DNA of 41,148 nucleotides, from contig NZ_BDAP01000014.1 in assembly GCF_001598915.1 (NCBI RefSeq), forward strand, positions 1-41,148. Reading direction: 5' to 3'. Under the pieces are notes generated by a model. The model made no database searches. It was not told the DNA's origin and saw only the letters and a list, made by a program, of their open reading frames with translations. The position numbers were made by a program, and so were the translations under genes. The stretch comes from Williamsia muralis NBRC 105860. Its GTDB lineage: Bacteria; Actinomycetota; Actinomycetes; Mycobacteriales; Mycobacteriaceae. This document shows, one piece after another, positions 1 to 6,890 of this stretch (its first letter is position 1; every line of letters starts with the position of its first letter).

Positions 1-381
1 GATGGCCGCCAGCTGAGCAAGCAGGATGCCCGGCACCGACACCGGCGCCGCGGCGAGAGCATGGTCGGCAGGTACCGATTCTTCGGCGTTGTGTGCGTGC
101 ACCCAACTGAGTGGATGGAAGCCGTCGGGCCGGACCGCGGCGAGGCGGTCGGCGACCGGCTCGATGAGCCGCTCGGCGGCATCGACGATGTTCGCGATGC
201 TGCGGTCGAGGTCTGCGTCGATGACCAGTTCGGCAAGAATCGGCAGCCAGGGTCCACCTTGTCCCCCGAAGCTGACCGCGTACGGCTCACCTTCTCGCAG
301 TCGGTCGATCAGGATTCCGTCGGGGCGTGCGGCCCACGCTGAGTTTTCTTCGGATCCGGTGCGGAACTGGTGAATCGTCAC
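1..381 (-). CDS. fas: Type I fatty acid synthase, N-terminal fragment
   Basis: The first 127 codons of a very large multidomain protein lie here; the gene runs off the left edge. Type I FAS carries out cytosolic de novo fatty acid synthesis and in mycolic-acid bacteria supplies the acyl-CoA primers that are elongated to mycolates. The reading begins VTIHQFRTG, then has IDRLREGEPYAVSFGGQGGP at about residues 26-45 and a VSVPGILLAQLAAI-type stretch at the edge. These match the N-terminal acetyltransferase region of mycobacterial Fas as I remember it. The GTG start at 381-379 has a good ribosome site (GGGAG, about 6 nt upstream). The gene is read leftward from a long upstream region holding two dyads. 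The FASTA-like GGQG segment and colinearity with Rv2524c make the call firm, although only about 4% of the protein is visible. Confidence 0.9.
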   Translation of the reverse strand, partial: MTIHQFRTGSEENSAWAARPDGILIDRLREGEPYAVSFGGQGGPWLPILAELVIDADLDRSIANIVDAAERLIEPVADRLAAVRPDGFHPLSWVHAHNAEESVPADHALAAAPVSVPGILLAQLAAI

Positions 382-506
382 GAGGCTCCCTCATGTAGCT
401 GTGGTGTTCGTCGGTCGGCGGGCGTGACACCGCGGTAGGTCTTCGTCGGCCACTCGATGTCTGTGGCGGCGCGTGGACGTCTGGAGTCCACCCGTTGGCG
501 GTCGCG

Positions 507-527
507 GTGATCCGATTCTCGAATCAC
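507..527. promoter_or_regulatory. 21-bp dyad upstream of fas, candidate repressor/activator operator
   Basis: The outer half-sites are GTGAT (507-511) and ATCAC (523-527), and the inner arms CGA (513-515) and TCG (519-521) also pair. That makes 8 of 10 positions symmetric around the centre at 517. It sits about 126 bp upstream of the fas GTG. The size and spacing suit a TetR-family dimer. In M. tuberculosis the TetR-family protein FasR controls fas, so a FasR-like site is a reasonable inference, but I did not match it to a published consensus. Confidence 0.45.
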
Positions 528-615
528 GCTGCGACGCACTCCTTTTCATCCCTGGACGCACGGCGTCGATGCCGCGGTCTCCTGATGCGCACGATGACCA
601 TGTTTGCACACGAAA

Positions 616-631
616 ATGAGGTTTTCCTCAT
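616..631. promoter_or_regulatory. Inverted repeat ATGAGG-TTTT-CCTCAT in the fas/HIT gap
   Basis: A perfect 6-bp inverted repeat separated by TTTT is flanked by further pairing GAAA (612-615) with TTTC (633-636) across a one-base bulge. It could be a protein-binding dyad or a small hairpin. It lies 235 bp from fas and 207 bp from the HIT gene, so its target gene is not decided by position. Confidence 0.35.
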
Positions 632-767
632 GTTTCAATGTGACCCGTGGGTATACCGGCGAGTAACCCCCGAGGCCGCCACATCGCCGCTTCCGCCCCT
701 TTGTGCCGACCTGCCGCCAAACACCTGCTCAGACGCCCCGAACGAGCGCTCACCCGGGCGCTGAGCA

Positions 768-814
768 GCCAATTCGAGTCGTTATTGAATTGTTACAATC
801 GAATTGGCCGACTC
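768..814. promoter_or_regulatory. Overlapping inverted repeats over the HIT-gene promoter
   Basis: A perfect 10-bp inverted repeat, GCCAATTCGA (768-777) and TCGAATTGGC (799-808), overlaps a second one, GAGTCG (776-781) and CGACTC (809-814). The right arm covers the putative -35 element of the HIT gene, so a bound protein could block the promoter. The AT-rich centre stands out in this GC-rich sequence. Confidence 0.45.
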
Positions 815-832
815 TTGCGCGCCCACTAGGCT
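804..832 (+). promoter_or_regulatory. Leaderless-type promoter for the HIT gene
   Basis: A possible -35 TTGGCC (804-809) is separated by 17 nt from TAGGCT (827-832), which ends 6 nt before the ATG at 839. Transcription would then begin at the start codon itself. There is no strong ribosome site, in line with a leaderless mRNA. Confidence 0.5.
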
Positions 833-838
833 TGGCGC

Positions 839-1273
839 ATGAACGAGTGCATCTTCTGCGCCATCGTCGCCAGGACGTCCCCGGCCCACGTCGTCTACGA
901 GGACCCCGAGATCTTGGGGTTCCTCGACATCCGCCCGGTCCGCCCCGGCCACACTCTGCTGGTGCCCAAGCGCCACGCCGCCGACCTCTCAGAACTCGAA
1001 CCCGAACAGGGCGCCAGACTGTTCCGGGCCGGTCAGCTCGTGGCAGCCGCTCAGCGAGCATCCGCGATTGCCGCCGACGGCGTGAATTTGCTGGTCAACG
1101 ATGGTCGCGCCGCATTCCAGACCGTGTTCCACTCACATCTGCATGTCGTCCCGAGGCATTACGGCGACAAGTTGACCTTGGCAAAAGGCCTCCTGACCAG
1201 GCGGGACAATGATCTGCCCGGGACTGCGGCCATCCTGCGGGCAGAACTGAAAGACCACGCCGCCGATGAGTGA
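839..1273 (+). CDS. HIT-family nucleotide hydrolase/transferase
   Basis: This is a 144-residue single-domain histidine-triad protein. It opens with CIFCAIV, which carries the CxxC seen in many bacterial HIT proteins. The catalytic HxHxH-type motif HSHLHVV lies near residue 100, preceded by the NLLVNDGRAAFQTVFH stretch typical of the family. HIT proteins hydrolyse nucleoside phosphoramidates, AMP-lysine or dinucleoside polyphosphates in the cytosol; the exact substrate cannot be read from sequence. The ATG is chosen because a TAGGCT -10-like element ends 6 nt before it. The 3' end overlaps the start of the sirtuin gene by 8 nt, so the two are translationally coupled and probably one operon. 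Confidence 0.93.
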   Translation: MNECIFCAIVARTSPAHVVYEDPEILGFLDIRPVRPGHTLLVPKRHAADLSELEPEQGARLFRAGQLVAAAQRASAIAADGVNLLVNDGRAAFQTVFHSHLHVVPRHYGDKLTLAKGLLTRRDNDLPGTAAILRAELKDHAADE

Positions 1274-2036
1274 CCTCCACCTGAACAGTGATCTGGTGGC
1301 GTTGGTGCAAGGCGCCGAATGGGTGACCGTGTGCTCCGGTGCGGGGATGTCCGCAGAGAGTGATGTACCGACGTTTCGCGACGCCGAAACGGGACTCTGG
1401 GAGCGTTTCGACCCGACTACGCTGGCTACCCCGGAAGCGTGGTCGGACGACCCAGCTCTCGTGTGGGCCTGGTACCAATGGCGCGCTCATCTCGTGCGGC
1501 GTGCGTTTCCCAACCCCGGGCATCATGCGGTGGCCGAGTGGGCGCGGCGCAGAACGGTGATGGTGGTCACCCAGAACGTCGACGACCTACACGAACGGGC
1601 CGGCAGCGAAGTGACCGCCCATCTGCATGGCAGCCTCTTCGAACCCCGGTGCTCGCATTGTGGACTGCCCTACGCCGGAACCGACGCCGATCCTGACAGC
1701 GCCACCGAGTCCCTTCGGGTGGAACCGCCCATCTGCCCCAATTGCCTCTCCCCTGTCCGACCGGGAGTGGTCTGGTTCGGCGAGTCGCTGCCCCAGGACG
1801 CGTGGGAGCGTGCCGCAGACGCGAGCGCCGGTTGCGATCTCCTCATCGTGGTGGGCACGTCGAACATGGTGTATCCGGCAGCATCACTCCCGGAACGCGC
1901 ACTGGCCGCGGGAATACCGGTGATCGAGATCAACCCTGAGCCAACGCCGTTGAGCCGCAACGTCACCCATTTCCTTCAGACCACCGCGGCGGTCGGGCTG
2001 CCCGCGCTACTGAACGTGATCGCAGACGACGCCTAG
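1266..2036 (+). CDS. NAD-dependent protein deacylase (sirtuin, class III type)
   Basis: The protein (256 aa) is a Sir2 enzyme that removes acyl groups from lysine using NAD+. It has GAGMSAESDVPTFRD (25-39) for NAD binding, TQNVDDLH (102-109), the catalytic HG at 121-122, and a zinc module with Cys129, Cys132, Cys157 and Cys160. Tyr70 and Arg73 form the YxxR pair that in class III sirtuins (SIRT5, CobB) reads the carboxylate of succinyl- or malonyl-lysine, so desuccinylase activity is likely alongside deacetylation. It overlaps the HIT gene by 8 nt. Its stop shares a CTAG with the stop of the convergent helicase gene. NAD salvage genes pncB and pncA lie elsewhere in the window but are not linked to it. 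Confidence 0.93.
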   Translation: MSDLHLNSDLVALVQGAEWVTVCSGAGMSAESDVPTFRDAETGLWERFDPTTLATPEAWSDDPALVWAWYQWRAHLVRRAFPNPGHHAVAEWARRRTVMVVTQNVDDLHERAGSEVTAHLHGSLFEPRCSHCGLPYAGTDADPDSATESLRVEPPICPNCLSPVRPGVVWFGESLPQDAWERAADASAGCDLLIVVGTSNMVYPAASLPERALAAGIPVIEINPEPTPLSRNVTHFLQTTAAVGLPALLNVIADDA

Positions 2037-5000
2037 TCCGCGCCGGACAAGGTCACCGGAGTCCAGGGCTCAGCAGACTCCTGGCCCGCCAAGTCCGGAC
2101 CGACCGAGTTCGGCTGCACCCCTCGCCGTTCGAGCTCGTCCCACAGACCGTCGAGGGCATGTATCGGGTCGAGCAGGTACTCCGACTCGCGAACCCTCCA
2201 GAAACGCCATCCGCACCGGCGGAGCTCGCGTTCACGTTCCATGTCTGCGCGGGCCTGCTCCGGGGTGCTGGTGAACTCGTCGCCGTCGCACTCCACGGCC
2301 AGCCGTGCGTCGCTACCGGTGACCACCAGATCGATCGTCCGGTTGTTCACCACCACCTTGGGGTTCACGTAGTACCCGCGATCCACCAGTTCGACAAAGA
2401 TCTGCTGCTCGAACAGCGAATCGAACGGTTCGGTACGAGAGGTGGTGCTGACGTTGGCCGGGACCGGATCCACCAGCGCGCCTTCGGTTTTCTGCATGTA
2501 GGTCAGCAGCGAGTACCGGAGATCGTTGCTCTTGAGGTCATCGGGTTGCACAGAATGCACAAGCCAGAGTTGCTCCATGGCCCGTGACGCCGCGACGTTG
2601 ATGCGTCGCTGGGATTCGCTGCGCGTCAACGCGTTCACGTTGGTGTCGGGACAGACCACCATCGACAAGAAGATGACGTGCCGTTCGTCGCCCTGGAAGT
2701 CCGGGGGTGTTCCGACGCGCAGATTGCGGTCACGCCAGACCTGCGGATCCAGCGCCTCACGAAGGGCCTGCGAGATCAGCTCCACCTGACGTTGGCCCTG
2801 CAGCACCACCACCCCGAATGACATCCCGTCGTACCGCGGGTCCTCGATGCATCCGGCCAGCAGTCCTACCAATGCACCGGCCTCGTCGGCATTGACCAGC
2901 GAGGAGTTCGATCCCGAACTGCGTGCGCCTTCGACGAAGTGGGTACGCAACGGCGCCAGACGGTCCGCACCGAATTGACGTACCGGGATCAGTGGCGAAT
3001 CGGGGTAGAACTGCCGGCTGGAGAACTCGATGATCTCGGGCATCGACCGGAAGTGTTCGCGAAGCCGCACCACGTGTCCGAATCGCGTCCGGAGCATCGA
3101 GAACAGACTCGACCGCGGCGTGAGGCTGTCCCGCATGTATTGCGGGATGTCCGGCAGGTAGGTGTCGAGTTTGGTGAACACCTCGTCCATCCCGGATCCG
3201 CCGAAACCTCCGGGTGCACATTGGCGGTCGTCGCCCACCACGATCACCCGTGGCGCCAGCCACAGCAGGAACAGACTCGAAATGTCCGCCTGGCTCGCTT
3301 CGTCCACGATCACCACGTCGAACGAATTCTGCGCCGGCGCAACGGAACTGAGCACCTGAGAAATCGGCATGATCCACGCCGGGACTGCGGTCTGTGCCTG
3401 CGCCATGGCGGATCGGGCCGCGAGCCTGAACCGCTCGGCGTGCTTGCCCGAACCCTTGCCGATGTTGGTGATGTGGTCGCGGTAGGACTGCAGTGCCTGC
3501 ACCTGACTCACCGTCATGTGCTCGAGACATTCGCGCCAGGCACAGGCGGCGGCGAGCCGGGCGGTGAAGTGGGTGATGTCTGCCTCGACCTCGTCGAGGT
3601 CGGCTTCGAGCCGCGTCTCCCGTTGGGGGTCGCTGCGGTCCTGCGCCCATTGATAGGCCCGTCGCCACGACCACGCGGCGTCCAGCTCAGCCAGTCGCTC
3701 GTCCCAGACCGGGTCGTCTGCTGTTTCCTCGAGAAGCTTCACCAGAGCGGGCGCCTTCTGCTTGAGCCGAAGCTCCAGCAGATCCAGCGCGCCCTGGCTT
3801 TCCCGCTCGGCACTTGCGGTGTGCCAGGCGCGACGGGTTTCCAGGATGGCGTCGGGGTCGGCGGCACGCACCGCAGCCAGAAGCGCATCGCCTTCAGGCG
3901 AGGGGCCCTTCTCGATCTCGGTGGAGAGCGCGCGGGCGATGTCGTCGAGTTCGCGACGGGCCAACGTGCCGTCGTTGGCGGCAGCGATGGCACCGGCCTG
4001 CCGGGCGACCTCCTCGACTTCGTCGATGCTCTTCGGTCGCGGACCCCCGGGACTGATCGCGTTGAGTTCCCGGACCAATTGGTCGCGGCCGGTGAGCAAT
4101 TCGGACACCCAGGCGAGCTGACCGTCGAGCTGTACCAGTCGGCCGAGCTGAACCGAGCGGGTGCCGGTGGTGTCCATCGGTACGTTCACCTCGGCCAGGA
4201 TCGCCTGGACGCGTGCGACGGCGTCCAGTACACCGAGGTGGTCGGCGACCAGGCGCATCGACGTGGCGTCGGTCGGAGGCCGGCCGTCCACCAGATACTG
4301 TCCCGGCAGCTCTTCGACCGCTTTCTGCTCGGGTGCCTTCCGGAAGCGACCGCGCCACTGACCACCCGCATCGAGGTAGTCGGCAGCTTTCTCGAACACC
4401 AACGAGTCACCGGTGTTCGCGCCCGTCGCCTCGACCGTGTGGGTGCCGATCCTCTTGTCGCGCTCGGTCGCGTCGTCGATCACCTCGGACAGCGCCGTCA
4501 CCCTGTTCCACAGGTACGACGCCTCGCCAGAGAGCAGCCGTTGCGCCATCTGCTGCAGATGCGGCGGGAAGGTGCGCACCTCACGGACGGCGGCGCCGAG
4601 CCGGTCACACCGAGTCTTCACCCGGAGCAGCCGGGCGCTGTCGACGTCGGCGAGAATTGCCAGAAGCGAACCGCTGCCGACCATTTGCTCCGACGGACGG
4701 TCACGAACGCGCGTGCAGATCCGTTCGAGCTCTACGGTGTCGGGCAGCACGTCGTCGAGCTCGGGCAGATGCTGGGCCAGTCGGTCAGACCAATTCTTGC
4801 CACGCTTGCGGAGGAGGTCCAACAGCCGTTCGAACTCGCTCGGTTCCAGTGGCGAGATGGCGCTGTGCAATGGCCCGGGAAGCCAATCGTATTCCGCGGC
4901 AACGTCATTGCACTGACGGACGATCTCGGCCGCCGTCCCGCTGTACCCAGCGGCAACCCACTCGTGCTTCTCTGTCTCCGACTCGCGCAATTGCCAGATC

Positions 5001-6199
5001 TCGCGAAGGATCTGCTCCCGCTTGGCCCGCGCCTGATCCCGTTTGGACCGCACGTTCTTGATCTCGCTCGTCGCGACCCGGGACTGGAAACTGCCCTTGC
5101 GGTTCGCGATTGCTTCCACGCTGTCGATGAGCGACTGCGAACCGTCCTTGGTCACGTCGGTGATCGACACCGCGAGTTCCTGCAATTCGGCGGGCAGTTT
5201 GTCCCGCAAGACATGCAGCGCCTGAGCCTTTTCCGAGACCACCAACACGCGCTGCCCTTTGGCCAGCAGCGCAGACATCAGGTTGGCGATCGTGTGGGTC
5301 TTGCCGGTGCCGGGTGGGCCCTCGACCACAACACCACTGTCGAGTCCCAGCTGGGCCAGGATGTCTCGTTGCTCGACGTTCGACGGCAACGGGTACAGAG
5401 CGTCCTCGACCAGTTCCTCAGCCGACATCGCGCCGCTCTCGTGCAATCGCAGCACACGCTCGGAGGCTTCGACAGGCTCGACCAGTTGCGCCAGGCCGAT
5501 CGGGATGTCGTTCTTTTCGTCGCGAACGGCGGCCATCATGGCCTCGTAGTAGTCGAGCAGCCGTGCTGAGCCACGGCGGCGCAGCACCAGGGCCGGCGCG
5601 AGGTCGACCGACGCCGACGCCGGGTCGTCGACCACCGCGCGACGCCACTTGGTGAAGAACTTGTCGATGGAATCGGCGACCGGGGACCGCGTGGTTGCGA
5701 GTTGCTCGGCCAGATCGGCCGAACCAGCCAGGTCAAAACCGTCGACACCGGTGAGAAGATGTCCCGCGTGCAACTCGGGTTGCGATTCGCCTGCGAGTGT
5801 CACACGGATGATGCCCGCGGCGTGATCGTGTTCGGCGACGACCGCCTGGGTGACAAGGTGCTCCCGGATCGATACCGGCGACTGCACGGTGAGCAGTCCG
5901 GACGCGATGACCAGTTCGAGCGACTCGGGGCGTTCGGCGAGCTCGTCGATGGCCTGGGCCAGCGCGTCGTATCCGCTGCTCTGCAGGGTGTTGTCGCGAG
6001 CGAGTTCCACGATCACCTGGCCGACTGCGGCGTCACGGATGATCGGGATGTTGTGGTCGTCTCCGAGCCAGACCGTCGCAGCATGGTCCGACACATCACG
6101 GATGACCGTGGATTTGGCGCGAATCAGCTCGTGCAGGAACTGCAGCAGGCGCAGCACTCGCGCACGCCGGTCGTCGCCGGGCACCGATTCGGTCATCAC
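2033..6199 (-). CDS. SF1 (UPF1-like) helicase with C-terminal Vsr-like nuclease domain
   Basis: This 1388-residue protein joins an N-terminal region of unknown fold (1-270), a split SF1 helicase core and a C-terminal endonuclease. The Walker A GPPGTGKT is at 294-301. A long, partly coiled-coil insertion (about 370-930) follows. Walker B DEAS starts at Asp966 and is followed by VVGDDRQ, then LREHFRS and the late motifs FQGDERHVIF and NVAASRA. The last 110 residues read EQQIFVELVDRGY, IDLVV and VECDGDEF (Glu1303, Asp1305), then RRCGWRFWRV. This is the pattern of the Vsr/MTES_1575 branch of PD-(D/E)XK nucleases. The GTG at 6199 or ATG at 6196 has GAGGA 5-8 nt upstream. The family is often annotated only as 'AAA domain protein'. 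A nucleic-acid repair or anti-phage role is inference. Confidence 0.88.
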   Translation of the reverse strand: MMTESVPGDDRRARVLRLLQFLHELIRAKSTVIRDVSDHAATVWLGDDHNIPIIRDAAVGQVIVELARDNTLQSSGYDALAQAIDELAERPESLELVIASGLLTVQSPVSIREHLVTQAVVAEHDHAAGIIRVTLAGESQPELHAGHLLTGVDGFDLAGSADLAEQLATTRSPVADSIDKFFTKWRRAVVDDPASASVDLAPALVLRRRGSARLLDYYEAMMAAVRDEKNDIPIGLAQLVEPVEASERVLRLHESGAMSAEELVEDALYPLPSNVEQRDILAQLGLDSGVVVEGPPGTGKTHTIANLMSALLAKGQRVLVVSEKAQALHVLRDKLPAELQELAVSITDVTKDGSQSLIDSVEAIANRKGSFQSRVATSEIKNVRSKRDQARAKREQILREIWQLRESETEKHEWVAAGYSGTAAEIVRQCNDVAAEYDWLPGPLHSAISPLEPSEFERLLDLLRKRGKNWSDRLAQHLPELDDVLPDTVELERICTRVRDRPSEQMVGSGSLLAILADVDSARLLRVKTRCDRLGAAVREVRTFPPHLQQMAQRLLSGEASYLWNRVTALSEVIDDATERDKRIGTHTVEATGANTGDSLVFEKAADYLDAGGQWRGRFRKAPEQKAVEELPGQYLVDGRPPTDATSMRLVADHLGVLDAVARVQAILAEVNVPMDTTGTRSVQLGRLVQLDGQLAWVSELLTGRDQLVRELNAISPGGPRPKSIDEVEEVARQAGAIAAANDGTLARRELDDIARALSTEIEKGPSPEGDALLAAVRAADPDAILETRRAWHTASAERESQGALDLLELRLKQKAPALVKLLEETADDPVWDERLAELDAAWSWRRAYQWAQDRSDPQRETRLEADLDEVEADITHFTARLAAACAWRECLEHMTVSQVQALQSYRDHITNIGKGSGKHAERFRLAARSAMAQAQTAVPAWIMPISQVLSSVAPAQNSFDVVIVDEASQADISSLFLLWLAPRVIVVGDDRQCAPGGFGGSGMDEVFTKLDTYLPDIPQYMRDSLTPRSSLFSMLRTRFGHVVRLREHFRSMPEIIEFSSRQFYPDSPLIPVRQFGADRLAPLRTHFVEGARSSGSNSSLVNADEAGALVGLLAGCIEDPRYDGMSFGVVVLQGQRQVELISQALREALDPQVWRDRNLRVGTPPDFQGDERHVIFLSMVVCPDTNVNALTRSESQRRINVAASRAMEQLWLVHSVQPDDLKSNDLRYSLLTYMQKTEGALVDPVPANVSTTSRTEPFDSLFEQQIFVELVDRGYYVNPKVVVNNRTIDLVVTGSDARLAVECDGDEFTSTPEQARADMERERELRRCGWRFWRVRESEYLLDPIHALDGLWDELERRGVQPNSVGPDLAGQESAEPWTPVTLSGAD

Positions 6200-6231
6200 G
6201 TCCTCGAGTTCAGCCTCAGGTTGACACTCTT

Positions 6232-6243
6232 GTTCACGTGAAC
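6232..6243. promoter_or_regulatory. Perfect 12-bp palindrome upstream of the helicase-nuclease gene
   Basis: GTTCACGTGAAC reads the same on both strands and lies 33 bp upstream of the helicase-nuclease start, between it and the rhodanese gene. The position suits an operator or an activator site. No cognate regulator gene is adjacent. Confidence 0.4.
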
Positions 6244-6323
6244 GCTACCCGTTGCGGCCACGAGCTTCACAATTTGAGCGTCGTTTGCCCCGGACAGATC
6301 TCGGTGGCATGTAAAGCGAACGG

Positions 6324-6668
6324 TCAGCGCGGGAGGGCTGACTGCAGCGCCCTGAATCCACCGTCGACGTAGTGGACGTTGGTGTACCCCATCGCGGCGA
6401 TCTGCTGCGCGATGCGGGCAGCTTGGGAATTGACCGAGACCACATCGATTTCGGTGTCCAGCCCGCGGATGGCAGGTATTCGCTTGTCGGAGTCGGGACT
6501 GAATGCGGTGGCGAGCTCGCTCGGTTCCACCACCACAGCTCCGGGCAGACTGCCCTGGTGCCGGACCACCTGAGGCCGCATGTCGACTACAACTGCTTCG
6601 CCGCGATCACGATGCTCGGCCGCTTCTTGTGCCGAGATCGGATCAGCCATCGCTACTGGACTCATCAC
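6324..6668 (-). CDS. Rhodanese-like domain protein lacking the catalytic cysteine
   Basis: A 114-residue single rhodanese domain: VVVDMRPQVVRHQGSLPGAVVVEP at about 26-49 and the C-terminal YTNVHYVDGGFRAL. In active sulfurtransferases the loop starts with Cys (CxxGxR). Here the equivalent segment is VVSVNSQAAR, with no Cys anywhere in the protein, so persulfide transfer is not expected. A binding or regulatory role is more likely. Start may be GTG 6668, ATG 6665 or ATG 6650. It is read in the same direction as the helicase-nuclease gene 124 bp downstream, but the gap with its palindrome suggests separate control. Confidence 0.8.
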   Translation of the reverse strand: MMSPVAMADPISAQEAAEHRDRGEAVVVDMRPQVVRHQGSLPGAVVVEPSELATAFSPDSDKRIPAIRGLDTEIDVVSVNSQAARIAQQIAAMGYTNVHYVDGGFRALQSALPR

Positions 6669-6890
6669 CGTTTCCTAATGCTTTCTGCTTCTCGTCCCTC
6701 TGGTACGTCGCCGCCCGCAACGCAGGCGTTACGAGAGCGTGGCCGGGAATTGAACACGATTCCCGCAGAGGTCATGCCGATGCCGGATATTACTGGCCGT
6801 CGACGTGATGTTCCAGTCGAGATTTGCGCAGCTCACAGGTCATGGTGTAGGCGAGTGAGACAAGCAGGTCAGGCGTGTGATCAGCAAGTA

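Larger units (their letters stand above)
382..838. other. Non-coding divergent region between fas and the HIT gene
   Basis: No convincing gene is present; the short reading frames here have no ribosome site and no recognisable sequence. The region holds three dyad-symmetric elements (507-527, 616-631, 768-814) and a good leaderless-type promoter for the HIT gene at its right end. It is the shared control region of two divergent genes. Confidence 0.7.

Noticed and set aside
391-609. 72-codon minus-strand frame before fas
   Set aside because: It runs across the fas control dyad, is Arg/Ser-rich like random frames, and has no ribosome site.
2939-5569. 876-codon open frame on the plus strand inside the helicase-nuclease gene
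   Set aside because: It is a mirror of codon bias in GC-rich DNA. It has no ribosome site or recognisable domain, while the opposite strand encodes a protein with clear helicase motifs.
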